Assembly: GCF_900100735.1 (NCBI RefSeq)
Contig: NZ_FNCJ01000019.1
Coordinates: forward strand, 62,001-126,000
Length of the DNA: 64,000 bases
From: Paraburkholderia phenazinium
GTDB taxonomy: Bacteria; Pseudomonadota; Gammaproteobacteria; Burkholderiales; Burkholderiaceae
Reading direction: 5' to 3'
Part shown: piece by piece, positions 52,070-61,271 of the stretch
Numbering within the stretch: the stretch's first letter is position 1
Layout of the letters: each line of letters starts with the position of its first letter
The notes under the pieces: generated by a model
The model's input: only the letters and a program-made list of their open reading frames with translations
The model's database searches: none
Told to the model about the DNA's origin: nothing
Position numbers and translations under genes: made by a program

Positions 52070-54813
52070 ACTGGTCGCGTCTTGTTCTGATCCCGCTGCT
52101 GGTTTTGTCCGCTTCGCTCAGCGTGACCTGGATCCTCTGGGACCATGAGCGGCAAGCCGCCCGTCATGAACTCCTGTCCCAGTTCGACTTTTCGCTGGGA
52201 GACGCTGTCAGCCGGATCGAGCAGCGCATGGGTACGTACGAACTGCTGCTGCGCGGCGTGCAGAGCCTGTTCGCCGCTGACGGTGCGATTGACCGCGGCC
52301 GGTTCCGCGACTACGTCGACACGCTCAATCTCGACGCCAACTTCTCCGGTATCCAGGCTATCGGCATCGTCGCGTGGGTACCGGGGACACAAATGGCCGG
52401 GCATATCGCCACCATGCGCCGGCAGGGGCTGCCCGACTACACGATCCAGCCCGAAGGCGCGCGCGAAAACTACGCGCCCATCATCCAGCGCGAGCCGTAT
52501 ATCGGCATCAATCGTGCGCCGCCCGGTTTCGATGTATGGAGTGACCCTGTGCGGCGGCGCGCCATGGAACGGGCGCGTGACTCCGGCATGGCGACCATTT
52601 CCGGAAAGGTCCACCTGGCGGTGGACGCCCGGGGCAATGCTCGCCCTGGGTTCGTCATGTACCTGCCGATCTACGCACGAGGCCAGTCGCAAGACAGCGT
52701 CGCCGAGCGCCGCGCGCACCTGGTCGGTTGGGTTTACGCCTCGTTCCATATGCACGATGTCATTGCCAGCTTGTACGGCGCGCAACCGCCCGGCCTTACC
52801 ATCGCCATTTACGATGGCGTCGAACAGTCGTCCGCTGCACTTTTGCACAAGACGCCTGAGGCGCCTGGTCATCATCTGGCTGCGGACATGTCGGGCAACG
52901 AATATCTGGTCGTCGGCGGACATGACTGGACCCTGTCGATGAGTGCGCAGGACGACTTCAAGGCTCGCTTCGGCCGTAACGCGGCGCTGCCGATCGCCAG
53001 CACCGGCACGGGCCTGAGCCTGCTCCTCGCGCTGCTCACCTGGCTCATGATGACCGGTCGCGGCCGCGCCATGCGGCTTGCCTCGGCAATGACAAGAGAA
53101 TTGCGCGAGAACGAAGAGAAATTCCGCGCGATTGCAGACTGTACGGTCAACTGGGAGATCTGGTGGGGACCCGACGGCAAGCCACGCTGGATCAACTCAG
53201 CCGTGGAGAAATACATCGGATATACGGTCGAGGAGTGCATGGCCCTGACCGACTTTGCGCGGACGGTGATTTATCCGGAGGACATCCCCCGCGTTGCCCC
53301 TGAGTTTCAGAAGGCGCGACAGGGCCTGCGGGGAGACGACCTCGAATTTCGCTGCATTCGCAAGGACGGCTCGCTCATGTGGCTTTCCGCGTCCTGGGTG
53401 CCGATTAGCGATTCGAGGGGAGCGTTCATCGGTTTTCGCACGAGCAGTCACGACATTACCGAACGCAAGATCGCGGAAGAGCGGATCAAGGAATTGGCCT
53501 TCTTCGATGCACTGACCCGGTTGCCCAACCGCACCCTGTTGCTGGATCGCCTGAAGCAGGCGATCACGGCCAGCGCTCAGAGCGAGGCCTGTGGCGCGTT
53601 GCTGTTCATCGATCTGGACCGCTTCAAGACCTTGAACGATACGTTGGGCCACGACAAAGGCGATCTGCTGCTGCAGCAAGTCGCGCAGCGCCTGGCAGAG
53701 AGCGTATTCGAGGGCGACACAGTGGCCAGGGTGGGAGGCGACGAGTTCGTGGTGGTACTGGGGAATTTGCACAAAAGCTGGCAGGAGGCGGCTAACCAGA
53801 CGAAGGCCGTGGGTGAAAAAATCCTCGCCGTTCTTGGCAGTCCGTACCAGCTTGGCCAGATCGAATACCGCAGCAGCGCGAGCATCGGCGCCACCGTGTT
53901 CAAAGGGCATCAGGCATCGATGGATGAGCTCCTGAAGCAGGCCGATCTCGCGATGTACAAATCCAAGGAAAGAGGCCGCAATGCCGTGCGCTTCTTCGAT
54001 CCGGACATGCAGACAGTCGTGGTGCAGCGCGCTGCGCTGGAGGCGGGGTTGCGCGATGCAATCGCCGGCAGGCAGTTCTTGCTGCACTACCAGGCGCAGG
54101 TCGACGGCGCCCGCATAACAGGCGCTGAAGCGCTGGTGCGCTGGCAGCATCCCAGGCGCGGTATCGTGCCTCCCGCAGAGTTCATTCCGCTGGCTGAAGA
54201 GACCGGACTCATCCTTGCGCTAGGAAGCTGGGTCCTGGAGGCTGCCTGCGCACAACTGGCGCAATGGGCAAAGCGGCCCGACATGGCGCATCTGACGATT
54301 GCGGTCAATGTCAGCGTCCAGCAGTTCCGCGAAGCTGATTTCGTGGACCGGGTATTGAGCGTCATCGGTCGAACCGGCGCGCGCCCCGACAGGTTAAAGC
54401 TCGAGCTGACGGAAAGTGTGCTGGTAGACAATGTGCAGGACATCATCCAGAAGATGGGGGCACTGAAAGCCAAAGGTATCGTCTTTGCGCTCGACGATTT
54501 TGGTATCGGATATTCGTCGCTCTCCTATTTGAAGCGCCTGCCGTTGGACCAGTTGAAAATCGACCGCTCATTCGTGCGGGATGTCCTCGTAGATCCCAAC
54601 GACGCCGTGATTGCCAAAACCATCGTGGCACTCGCGCAGAGCCTCGGCTTGGGCGTGATCGCCGAAGGGGTGGAAACCGAGGCTCAGCGTGATTTCCTCG
54701 CTGCAGTGGGATGCTACGCGTATCAGGGCTACTATTTCTGCCGCCCGCTTGCCGTCGAGGATTTTGAAGCGGTGTTGAGCGAACACGAAGCACGCCAGTG
54801 TGTAGACGAGTGA
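52066..54813 (+). CDS. CHASE-PAS-GGDEF-EAL cyclic-di-GMP turnover protein
   Basis: A 915-aa inner-membrane protein: first membrane helix (about residues 5-24), periplasmic CHASE domain (about 40-265), second helix (about 304-328), PAS with PAC (about 345-465), GGDEF domain with the motif at 557-561 (RVGGDEF) and EAL domain with E688-A689-L690. EAL boxes NVSVQQF, ELTESV, LDDFGIGYSS, KIDRSF and EGVETE are all present. No RxxD inhibitory site precedes GGDEF (FEGD instead). It could both make and break c-di-GMP. It starts with GTG overlapping the binding-protein stop. Confidence 0.93.
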   Translation: MNWSRLVLIPLLVLSASLSVTWILWDHERQAARHELLSQFDFSLGDAVSRIEQRMGTYELLLRGVQSLFAADGAIDRGRFRDYVDTLNLDANFSGIQAIGIVAWVPGTQMAGHIATMRRQGLPDYTIQPEGARENYAPIIQREPYIGINRAPPGFDVWSDPVRRRAMERARDSGMATISGKVHLAVDARGNARPGFVMYLPIYARGQSQDSVAERRAHLVGWVYASFHMHDVIASLYGAQPPGLTIAIYDGVEQSSAALLHKTPEAPGHHLAADMSGNEYLVVGGHDWTLSMSAQDDFKARFGRNAALPIASTGTGLSLLLALLTWLMMTGRGRAMRLASAMTRELRENEEKFRAIADCTVNWEIWWGPDGKPRWINSAVEKYIGYTVEECMALTDFARTVIYPEDIPRVAPEFQKARQGLRGDDLEFRCIRKDGSLMWLSASWVPISDSRGAFIGFRTSSHDITERKIAEERIKELAFFDALTRLPNRTLLLDRLKQAITASAQSEACGALLFIDLDRFKTLNDTLGHDKGDLLLQQVAQRLAESVFEGDTVARVGGDEFVVVLGNLHKSWQEAANQTKAVGEKILAVLGSPYQLGQIEYRSSASIGATVFKGHQASMDELLKQADLAMYKSKERGRNAVRFFDPDMQTVVVQRAALEAGLRDAIAGRQFLLHYQAQVDGARITGAEALVRWQHPRRGIVPPAEFIPLAEETGLILALGSWVLEAACAQLAQWAKRPDMAHLTIAVNVSVQQFREADFVDRVLSVIGRTGARPDRLKLELTESVLVDNVQDIIQKMGALKAKGIVFALDDFGIGYSSLSYLKRLPLDQLKIDRSFVRDVLVDPNDAVIAKTIVALAQSLGLGVIAEGVETEAQRDFLAAVGCYAYQGYYFCRPLAVEDFEAVLSEHEARQCVDE

Positions 54814-54856
54814 CCATCCGGAAAACGATATGGCGCCGAGGAGCGCTAAATGAAAA

Positions 54857-54880
54857 CCTACGCCGGTCGCGAGGCGTAGG
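54857..54880 (-). terminator. Terminator of gabD (minus strand)
   Basis: CCTACGCC / GGCGTAGG stem with 8-nt loop; read on the minus strand it is followed by TTTT. It lies about 40 nt after the gabD stop and also sits after the convergent GGDEF/EAL gene. Confidence 0.6.
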
Positions 54881-54921
54881 CTTTAGCGTAAGCTCAGAAA
54901 CGAAGTCTTTCGTATAGCGAT

Positions 54922-56394
54922 TCAAACTCCGCCGATGCACAGGTACTTGATGACGACATAGTCGTCGATACCGTAGTGCGAGCCTTCGCGACCAAGCCCG
55001 GACTGCTTGACGCCGCCGAACGGCGCGACTTCATTGGAGATCAGCCCGGTGTTGATCCCCACCATGCCGTATTCGAGTGCTTCGGCAACGCGCCAAACGC
55101 GGCTGATATCGCGGCTATAAAAATATGACGCGAGTCCGAACTCGGTATCGTTGGCGAGGCTGACCACTTCCTCATCCGAGGAAAAGCGGAACAATGGTGC
55201 GAGCGGACCGAACGTTTCGTCGCGCGCGACTTTCATGGCCGGGGTGACGTCGGCGAGCACGGTCGGTTCGAAGAAGCCGTGACCGAGCGCGTGACGCTTG
55301 CCGCCCGTAACGATGCGAGCGCCCTTGGCGAGCGCGTCTTCGATATGCGACTCGACCTTGAGCACGGCCGCCTCATTGATGAGCGGGCCTTGCGTGACGC
55401 CGTCATCGGTGCCACGACCGACCTTTAGTTGTTCGACTGCCTCGCGCAGCTTGGCGGCAAACGCGTCATAGACCTTGTCATGCACATAGAAGCGGTTGGT
55501 GCAGACGCAGGTTTGACCGCTGTTGCGGTATTTGGAGGCGATGGCGCCGGCGACGGCCGCATCGAGATCGGCGTCTTCGAAGACGATGAAGGGCGCGTTG
55601 CCACCGAGTTCGAGCGAGACCTTCTTGACGGTGGGAGCGCATTGCGCCATCAACAGACGGCCGATGGCGGTGGAGCCCGTGAAGGACAGCTTGCGCACGA
55701 TCGGATTGCCGGTCATTTCGGCGCCGATGGCCTTGGGGTCGCCGGTGACGACGCTGAAGATACCGGGCGGCACGCCGGCACGTTCGGCGAGCACGGCGAG
55801 TGCGAGCGCGGAGAACGGCGTCGCCTCGGCGGGCTTGACGATGATGGGGCAGCCGGCGGCGAGCGCGGGACCGACCTTGCGGGTGATCATGGCCGCGGGA
55901 AAATTCCACGGGGTGATGGCGGCGCAGACGCCGATGGGTTCTTTGGTGACGACGATGCGTTTATCCGTTGCCGGAGTGGGGATGGTGTCGCCGTACACGC
56001 GTTTGGCTTCTTCCGCGAACCATTCGAGGAAGGAGGCGGCGTAGAGGATTTCGCCTTTGGACTCGGCTAGGGGTTTGCCTTGTTCGGTGGTGAGGATTAG
56101 GGCTAGGTCGTCGGCGTTCGCCAGCATCAGGTCGTGCCAGGCACGGAGGATTGTTGAGCGTTGCTTGGCTGTTTTGTTTCGCCATGCTGGCCAGGCTTTG
56201 TTAGCCGCCTCTATCGCGCGGCGGGTTTCGGAGTGGCCCATTCGGGGGATTTTGCCGATTAGCTCGCCTGTGGCTGGGTTTTTTACGTCCAGCGTGGTGT
56301 CGTCGTCTGCTTGTGTCCATTCGCCGGCTATGTAGGACTTTGTTCTCAACAGAGTTGGGTCTTTTAGGGTTATCTGCGATGTGTTGGTGGGCAT
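54922..56394 (-). CDS. gabD: Succinate-semialdehyde dehydrogenase GabD
   Basis: A 490-aa aldehyde dehydrogenase: TPWNFPAAMITRKVGPALAA cofactor region (161-180), FTGSTAIG (238-245), catalytic general base E262 in LELGGNAPF and nucleophile C296 in NSGQTCVC. The close match to GabD (KRVYGDTIP, EVAPFGGVKQSGLGREGS) and linkage to gabT support oxidation of succinic semialdehyde to succinate with NADP+. It is separated from gabT by a 1-kb repeat region, so the two are probably transcribed separately. Confidence 0.93.
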   Translation of the reverse strand: MPTNTSQITLKDPTLLRTKSYIAGEWTQADDDTTLDVKNPATGELIGKIPRMGHSETRRAIEAANKAWPAWRNKTAKQRSTILRAWHDLMLANADDLALILTTEQGKPLAESKGEILYAASFLEWFAEEAKRVYGDTIPTPATDKRIVVTKEPIGVCAAITPWNFPAAMITRKVGPALAAGCPIIVKPAEATPFSALALAVLAERAGVPPGIFSVVTGDPKAIGAEMTGNPIVRKLSFTGSTAIGRLLMAQCAPTVKKVSLELGGNAPFIVFEDADLDAAVAGAIASKYRNSGQTCVCTNRFYVHDKVYDAFAAKLREAVEQLKVGRGTDDGVTQGPLINEAAVLKVESHIEDALAKGARIVTGGKRHALGHGFFEPTVLADVTPAMKVARDETFGPLAPLFRFSSDEEVVSLANDTEFGLASYFYSRDISRVWRVAEALEYGMVGINTGLISNEVAPFGGVKQSGLGREGSHYGIDDYVVIKYLCIGGV

Positions 56395-56490
56395 TTTTTT
56401 GCTCCGGTGAGTTAAAGGGTTTTGCTGCGCAGGCTTTTGTTGTCGCTGTTCTTGCGGTGTTGGACTTGCCTTGCATTCTTCGTAGTCTGT
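56395..56490. other. Spacer between gabD and the inverted-repeat element
   Basis: No gene. T-rich and of unusual composition compared with the flanking genes. The gabD promoter and ribosome site must be here; the GAGCAAAAAA stretch read on the minus strand just before the ATG offers only a weak site. Confidence 0.35.
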
Positions 56491-57195
56491 TTGCCTGCGG
56501 CGCCTTGCTCTTGGCTGTTGTTCTTGTGGTGTTGGCCTTTCCTTGTATTCTTATCGGTCTATTAGCTTCGCCCCTGTGCGGGGCGGCACCTACTTTCTTT
56601 GCCGCCGCAAAGAAAGTAGGCAAAGAAAGCGGGCTTCCAACCGCTAGCGGGTAGTGAGCCATCTACGTCTGCTACGGGGAACGGCCCAAGACGAGACCTG
56701 TTCTCGCACCACAGACGTTCGTGACAAGGCAGTCATCCGTTCCAGCGTCGCGCTGCGCGCCCCGCCGTCGGGTATAACCCACTCTGAAAAGTCTGTAGGT
56801 ATTCTAACTATGTGGATTGGCTTCATCTGCAATATATGATCGCCTGCGTGGCCGGTCGCACTCGTAGTGCTAGACTCCGTTGCCGTTGCTAGTGCCTTTG
56901 GTTTCCCTTGCAAGCCGATCCGCGACGCACGCGGTGCGGAGTGGGGTGGATGAGCCCTTTGTCACTAATGTTAGTGGCGCGAGGGAAGGTCTTGTCTTGG
57001 GCCGTTCCCGGTGGTGTGCCGAGATGGCTCACTACGAGCTAGCGGTGTGAAGCCCGCTTTCTTTGCCTACTTTCTTTGCGGCGGCAAAGAAAGTAGGTGC
57101 CGCCCCGCACAGGGGCGAAGCTAATAGACCAATAAGAATACAAGGAAAGGCCAACACCACAAGAACAACAACCAAGGGCAAGGCGCCGCAGGCAA
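56491..57195. repeat. Large inverted-repeat element (two ~210-bp arms around a ~286-bp core)
   Basis: The left arm (about 56491-56700) and right arm (about 56987-57195) are imperfect reverse complements over their whole length. Each arm contains a perfect 14-bp hairpin, CCTACTTTCTTTGC / GCAAAGAAAGTAGG with 4-nt loop (56589-56620 and 57066-57097). Other shared blocks include AGTGAGCCATCT and GGAACGGCCCAAGAC. The core has no supported gene and no transposase. It resembles a dispersed non-coding repeat or MITE-like unit between gabD and gabT. Confidence 0.8.
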
Positions 57196-57238
57196 CAGAG
57201 GCCAACGCCATAGGACCACCGCCAAGCGCCGCGCAGGC

Positions 57239-57315
57239 AAACCCAAAAAACCAAACCCAAAAAACCAAACCCAAAAAACCAAACCCAAAAAACCAAACCC
57301 AAAAAACCAAACCCC
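57239..57315 (+). repeat. 14-bp tandem repeat, five perfect copies plus a partial
   Basis: Unit AAACCCAAAAAACC repeats from 57239 to 57308, then degenerates. It lies between the inverted-repeat element and the gabT stop. A 14-bp unit is not codon-sized, so it is not a protein repeat. It is T/G-rich on the strand of gabT. Copy number is likely variable. Confidence 0.85.
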
Positions 57316-57369
57316 AAACCAGCGACCCCAAACAACCCGACCAAGAGCCGCCAGCAGGGCAAAAAAAAC

Positions 57370-58659
57370 CTAAGCGCTCACACCAACAGTCTCCCTCAAC
57401 ACATCTTCGAGCACACCGAGAGCCTCCTCAAAGACACTCTCCTGCACAGTAAGCGGAAACAAGAACCGAACGACGTTCGAGTAGACGCCACATACGAGCA
57501 ACAACAACCCGCGCTCCAGCGCCCGAGCCTGCACCCGCTTAGTAAACTCAGCATCCGGCTCATGCGTCCCAGCCTTGCAAAACTCAACCGCCACCATTGC
57601 CCCAGGCCCACGCACATCGGCAATCTGCGCAACCTCACCCTGCAACGAAACCAGCTTGGCCTTGAGCCGATCCCCAAGCACAACAGCCCGCTCGCAGAGC
57701 TTCTCCTCATCGATGATGTCCAAAACGGCATGCGCGGAAGCGACAGCGAGCGGATTCCCCGCATACGTCCCGCCTAATCCTCCAGGCGCCGCCGCATCCA
57801 TAATCTCCGCACGTCCCACCACCCCCGACAACGGCATGCCGCCCGCCAGGCTCTTGGCAATCGTCATCAAATCCGGCACCACATCGTAGTGATGCATTGC
57901 GAACAACTTGCCGGTCCGTGCAAACCCAGTCTGCACTTCATCCGCAATCAGCAAAATGCCATGCTCGTTGCACAACTTGCGCAGCGCCCGCACGAACTCC
58001 ACCGGCGCCGGGTAGAAGCCGCCTTCGCCCTGCACCGGTTCGAAGATGATCGCGGCAACCCGCTTCGGATCGATGTCGGCCTTGAACAAATACTCGATCG
58101 CCTTCAACGAATCCGCCGTCGTCACGCCGTGCAGCGGATTCGGGAACGGCGCGTGGAAGACGTCCGATGGGAACGGTCCAAAGCCAATCTTGTACGGCGC
58201 CACTTTGCCCGTCAGCGCCATGCCCATCATCGTGCGACCGTGGAAGCCGCCCGTGAAGGCAATCACGCCCGGCCGGCCCGTCGCGGCGCGGGCAATCTTG
58301 ATCGCGTTCTCAACCGCTTCCGCCCCCGTCGTGAAGAAAGCCGTCTTCTTCGGGTGGTCGCCCGGCGCGCGTTCGTTGATCTTCTCTGCTAGTGAAACGT
58401 ACGACTCGTAAGGCACGATCTGATAAGCCGTGTGCGTGAACTGATCGAGTTGCGCGCGGATTGCCTCGACAATCTTCGGATGACGGTGGCCCGTGTTGCA
58501 CACCGCAATCCCCGCCGCAAAGTCAATGAAGCGCCGGCCTTCGACGTCCCACAACTCCGCGTTCTCGGCACGCGCCGCGTAGAAATCGCACATCACGCCC
58601 ACGCCGCGCGGCGTAGCGGCATCCTTGCGGCTCTTCAGATCAGCATTCTTCACAGTCAT
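57370..58659 (-). CDS. gabT: 4-aminobutyrate aminotransferase GabT
   Basis: A 429-aa class III aminotransferase with phosphate/cofactor residues TTGAEAVENA, EPVQGEGGF, IADEVQTGFARTG and PLP lysine K269 in TIAKSLAGG. It converts GABA and 2-oxoglutarate to succinic semialdehyde and glutamate, feeding GabD. Start choice: AAGGAG directly abuts the ATG at 58659, leaving no spacer, whereas a GTG two codons later (58653) has the ideal 6-nt spacing and may be the true start. It is divergent from gabR. Confidence 0.93.
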   Translation of the reverse strand: MTVKNADLKSRKDAATPRGVGVMCDFYAARAENAELWDVEGRRFIDFAAGIAVCNTGHRHPKIVEAIRAQLDQFTHTAYQIVPYESYVSLAEKINERAPGDHPKKTAFFTTGAEAVENAIKIARAATGRPGVIAFTGGFHGRTMMGMALTGKVAPYKIGFGPFPSDVFHAPFPNPLHGVTTADSLKAIEYLFKADIDPKRVAAIIFEPVQGEGGFYPAPVEFVRALRKLCNEHGILLIADEVQTGFARTGKLFAMHHYDVVPDLMTIAKSLAGGMPLSGVVGRAEIMDAAAPGGLGGTYAGNPLAVASAHAVLDIIDEEKLCERAVVLGDRLKAKLVSLQGEVAQIADVRGPGAMVAVEFCKAGTHEPDAEFTKRVQARALERGLLLLVCGVYSNVVRFLFPLTVQESVFEEALGVLEDVLRETVGVSA

Positions 58660-58715
58660 CTCCTTCACTCCCGTCTTGGCAGAAGCCGCCCACCCGGCAC
58701 GGCACATGCAGCGAC

Positions 58716-58747
58716 TATAATGAGATTTGGCTCTGGTGTTCAGAGCC
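58716..58747. promoter_or_regulatory. gabT-gabR divergent promoter with GabR-type operator
   Basis: TATAAT at 58716 is followed by an inverted repeat GGCTCTG (58729-58735) / CAGAGCC (58741-58747) with a 5-nt loop, in the 115-bp gap between the divergent genes. A further GGAGCC is next to the gabR ribosome site. This fits an operator for the MocR-type regulator. Confidence 0.6.
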
Positions 58748-58774
58748 ATTTTGATAAAAATGTAGGAGCCACTT

Positions 58775-60274
58775 ATGCGTGCAAGCGTTTTATCAGACTG
58801 GCTGGCGCAGCGCCTCGACCGCGGCAACGGCCAGCCGGTCTACCGCCAGCTACATCGCTTGCTGCAGCAGGCCATCCTGTCGCGCGAACTGCCGGCTGGC
58901 AGCAAGGTGCCGTCCTCGCGGCTGCTCGCCAATGAACTCGGGATCGCCCGCAATACCGTGACCCAGGTCTACGAGCAGCTCGCGCTCGAGGGCTACGTCA
59001 CGTCCACCACCGGACGCGGCACCTTCGTGGCCGATAGCGCACCTGATGAAATCGTCGGCGCGCCCGACGCGGTTGCACCCGCCGCGGCGCCGCAGCCGCT
59101 GTCCGCGCGGCGGGCGTTGTCCACCCGCGGCGCGCGTCTGATTGCTGGGGCGGGGGTGTCGAAGCGGCAGTGGGGCGCTTTCATGCCGGGCGTGCCGGAC
59201 GTCTCGAAGTTTCCGGCCCGAGTCTGGAGCCGCTTGCAGGCCAAGTACTGGCGCAGACTGCGCCCGGACCTGCTGACCTATGCGCCGGGCGGCGGCCTCG
59301 CATTGCTGCGGCATGCGCTTGCCGACTATCTGCGCACCTCACGTTCGGTACGCTGTACGCCTGAGCAGATCATCATCACGACCGGCATTCACCAATCGGT
59401 CGATCTGGCCGTGCGCCTGCTATCCGATCCGGGCGACGTGATCTGGACTGAAGACCCGTGCTACTGGGGCGTGCGCAGCGTGCTGCATGTCTCGGGGCTG
59501 CAATCGCGGCCGATCGCCGTCGACACCGAAGGGATCAACCCCTCGGCGGACGACCTCGCCCAGCCGCCGAAGCTGATGCTGGTCACGCCGTCGCATCAGT
59601 ATCCGCTCGGCATGGTGATGAGCCTGGCGCGGCGGCGCATGTTGCTGGAATACGCGCGGCAGCATCAGTGCTGGATCATCGAAGACGATTACGACAGCGA
59701 GTTCCGCTACGGTAGCCGCCCGCTGGCATCGTTGCAGGGGCTGGATACGGCTGGGCAGGTGATCTATGTCGGCAGTTTCGGCAAGACGCTCTTTCCAGGG
59801 TTGCGGATCGGCTACCTGGTGGTGCCGGAAGCGCTGGCAGAGAGTTTCGCCACCGCCAGCGCCGAGTTGTATCGTGAGGGACAACTGTTGCAACAGGCCG
59901 TGCTCGCAGAGTTCATCGCGGAAGGGCATTTCACCTCGCACATTCGCAAGATGCGTACGCTCTACGGCCAACGACGTCAGACGGTACTCGACGCGGCCGC
60001 ACGCCGCTATGGTGACGCGATGCCGGCTGTGGGCGGCGATGCGGGGTTGCATCTGGTGATGCAACTGCCCGAAGGCGCGGACGACCGCGCAGTCGCGGCG
60101 GCGGCGCTGGAGCGCAATATCGTGGTGCGGGCGCTGTCGGGCTACTACGCGCAACCGGAGCAATCGCCGTCGGGTTTGTTGATCGGCTATGCCTGCGTGC
60201 CCGACGAGGAGATTGCGCCAGCGTTCAATACGCTTGCTGATGCGATAGATGCGACGTTGGTGCAGTTTGCATGA
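58775..60274 (+). CDS. gabR: MocR/GabR-type regulator (GntR HTH fused to aminotransferase-like domain)
   Basis: A 499-aa PLP-dependent regulator: N-terminal GntR winged helix (about residues 15-85: GSKVPSSRLLANELGIARNT, STTGRGTFVADS), linker, and a fold-type I aminotransferase domain (about 125-495) with PLP-binding K337 in GSFGKTLFPG and the preceding EDDYDSEFRY. Such proteins sense PLP and, for GabR, GABA, and activate gabT/gabD. It is divergent from gabT with AGGAG 7 nt before its ATG, which supports the GabR assignment over PdxR. Confidence 0.87.
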   Translation: MRASVLSDWLAQRLDRGNGQPVYRQLHRLLQQAILSRELPAGSKVPSSRLLANELGIARNTVTQVYEQLALEGYVTSTTGRGTFVADSAPDEIVGAPDAVAPAAAPQPLSARRALSTRGARLIAGAGVSKRQWGAFMPGVPDVSKFPARVWSRLQAKYWRRLRPDLLTYAPGGGLALLRHALADYLRTSRSVRCTPEQIIITTGIHQSVDLAVRLLSDPGDVIWTEDPCYWGVRSVLHVSGLQSRPIAVDTEGINPSADDLAQPPKLMLVTPSHQYPLGMVMSLARRRMLLEYARQHQCWIIEDDYDSEFRYGSRPLASLQGLDTAGQVIYVGSFGKTLFPGLRIGYLVVPEALAESFATASAELYREGQLLQQAVLAEFIAEGHFTSHIRKMRTLYGQRRQTVLDAAARRYGDAMPAVGGDAGLHLVMQLPEGADDRAVAAAALERNIVVRALSGYYAQPEQSPSGLLIGYACVPDEEIAPAFNTLADAIDATLVQFA

Positions 60275-60407
60275 GGAAGTGGCAAAGCGCTTATCCAAAC
60301 CACTACGTACGTCGCAGACGGGTTTGCTAGCGAGGCGCTGCGTGGCGAATTGAAGACGAAATTCGGCATGCAGCCAACGTCGCCATCGCCAACGCCGTCA
60401 TCGCATG

Positions 60408-60435
60408 AGCCGCCGGCGCGATGACACCGGCGGCT
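60408..60435. terminator. Possible hairpin between convergent gabR and phnE
   Basis: A 9-bp stem AGCCGCCGG / CCGGCGGCT with 10-nt loop, just after the phnE stop on the minus strand. No T-run on either side, so it may be a transcript-end hairpin rather than an intrinsic terminator. Confidence 0.4.
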
Positions 60436-60446
60436 TCAGCTCAATA

Positions 60447-61271
60447 TCAGATCACCTTCTCGCGCAGCCACGCAGAGACAAGATCAATCGCTGTGACCAC
60501 GACAATCACCATGATCAGCACCGCCGCGGTCGACGCATAATCGAACGAACGGATCGCCTCGTACAGCACCACGCCGATACCGCCTGCGCCGACCATGCCC
60601 ACCACCATCGCCGAGCGCACGTTCGATTCGAAGCGATACAGCGCATACCAGATCCACAACGGCAACACTTGCGGCAACACGGCGTAGATGATCTCGTCGA
60701 GACTGGTGGCGCCGGTCGCTCGAACGCCTTCCGCAGGACGCGGGTCGATCGCTTCGACCGCTTCGGCGAACAGCTTGGCGAGCACGCCGGTGGTATGCAC
60801 CCATAACGCCAGCACGCCGGCGAATGGGCCAAGGCCGACCGCGACGATGAACAGCATCGCGAAGACCATTTCATTGATCGCGCGGCACGCGTCCATCAAG
60901 CGGCGCACCGGTTGCACGACCCATTGCGGCGCCATGTTCCTTGCGCACATCAGCCCGCACGGCACGGCGCACACCAGCGACAGGGCCGTGCCCCACACCG
61001 CGACCGACAAGGTCACATACATTTCATGCAGGTACGTGCGCCATTCGGTGAAGTCCGGCGGGAAAAAATCCCTGGCGAACTGACCCATGTTGCCGGCGTC
61101 CGACCACAGGTCGAACGGCCGCATATCCGCGCCGTGCCAGCCGACGCCGAGCACGGCAAAGACGGCGACCCAGCCGAGTAGCGACAGCCAGCTCCGTTTG
61201 GCGACGCCGCTATCCGCCAACGCGCTGGGTGCGAGCGTCGTGCTTTGCGGGCTCAGGTCGGCGGCGTTCAT
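60447..61271 (-). CDS. phnE: Phosphonate ABC transporter permease PhnE
   Basis: A 274-aa inner-membrane permease with about six membrane helices and the conserved coupling loop GVRATGATSLDEIIYAVLPQ (about residues 183-202). It forms the channel of the phosphonate importer with PhnC and PhnD. The ATG at 61271 overlaps the phnD stop by 4 nt, so translation is coupled; longer N-terminal extensions run antisense-like through phnD and are rejected. Confidence 0.9.
   Translation of the reverse strand: MNAADLSPQSTTLAPSALADSGVAKRSWLSLLGWVAVFAVLGVGWHGADMRPFDLWSDAGNMGQFARDFFPPDFTEWRTYLHEMYVTLSVAVWGTALSLVCAVPCGLMCARNMAPQWVVQPVRRLMDACRAINEMVFAMLFIVAVGLGPFAGVLALWVHTTGVLAKLFAEAVEAIDPRPAEGVRATGATSLDEIIYAVLPQVLPLWIWYALYRFESNVRSAMVVGMVGAGGIGVVLYEAIRSFDYASTAAVLIMVIVVVTAIDLVSAWLREKVI

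Noticed and set aside
57039..57362. Repetitive GLVFWVWFFGF-type protein on the minus strand through the 14-bp repeat
   Set aside because: The apparent repeat comes from a 14-bp DNA unit, which shifts frame at every copy; there is no start context and no conserved domain.
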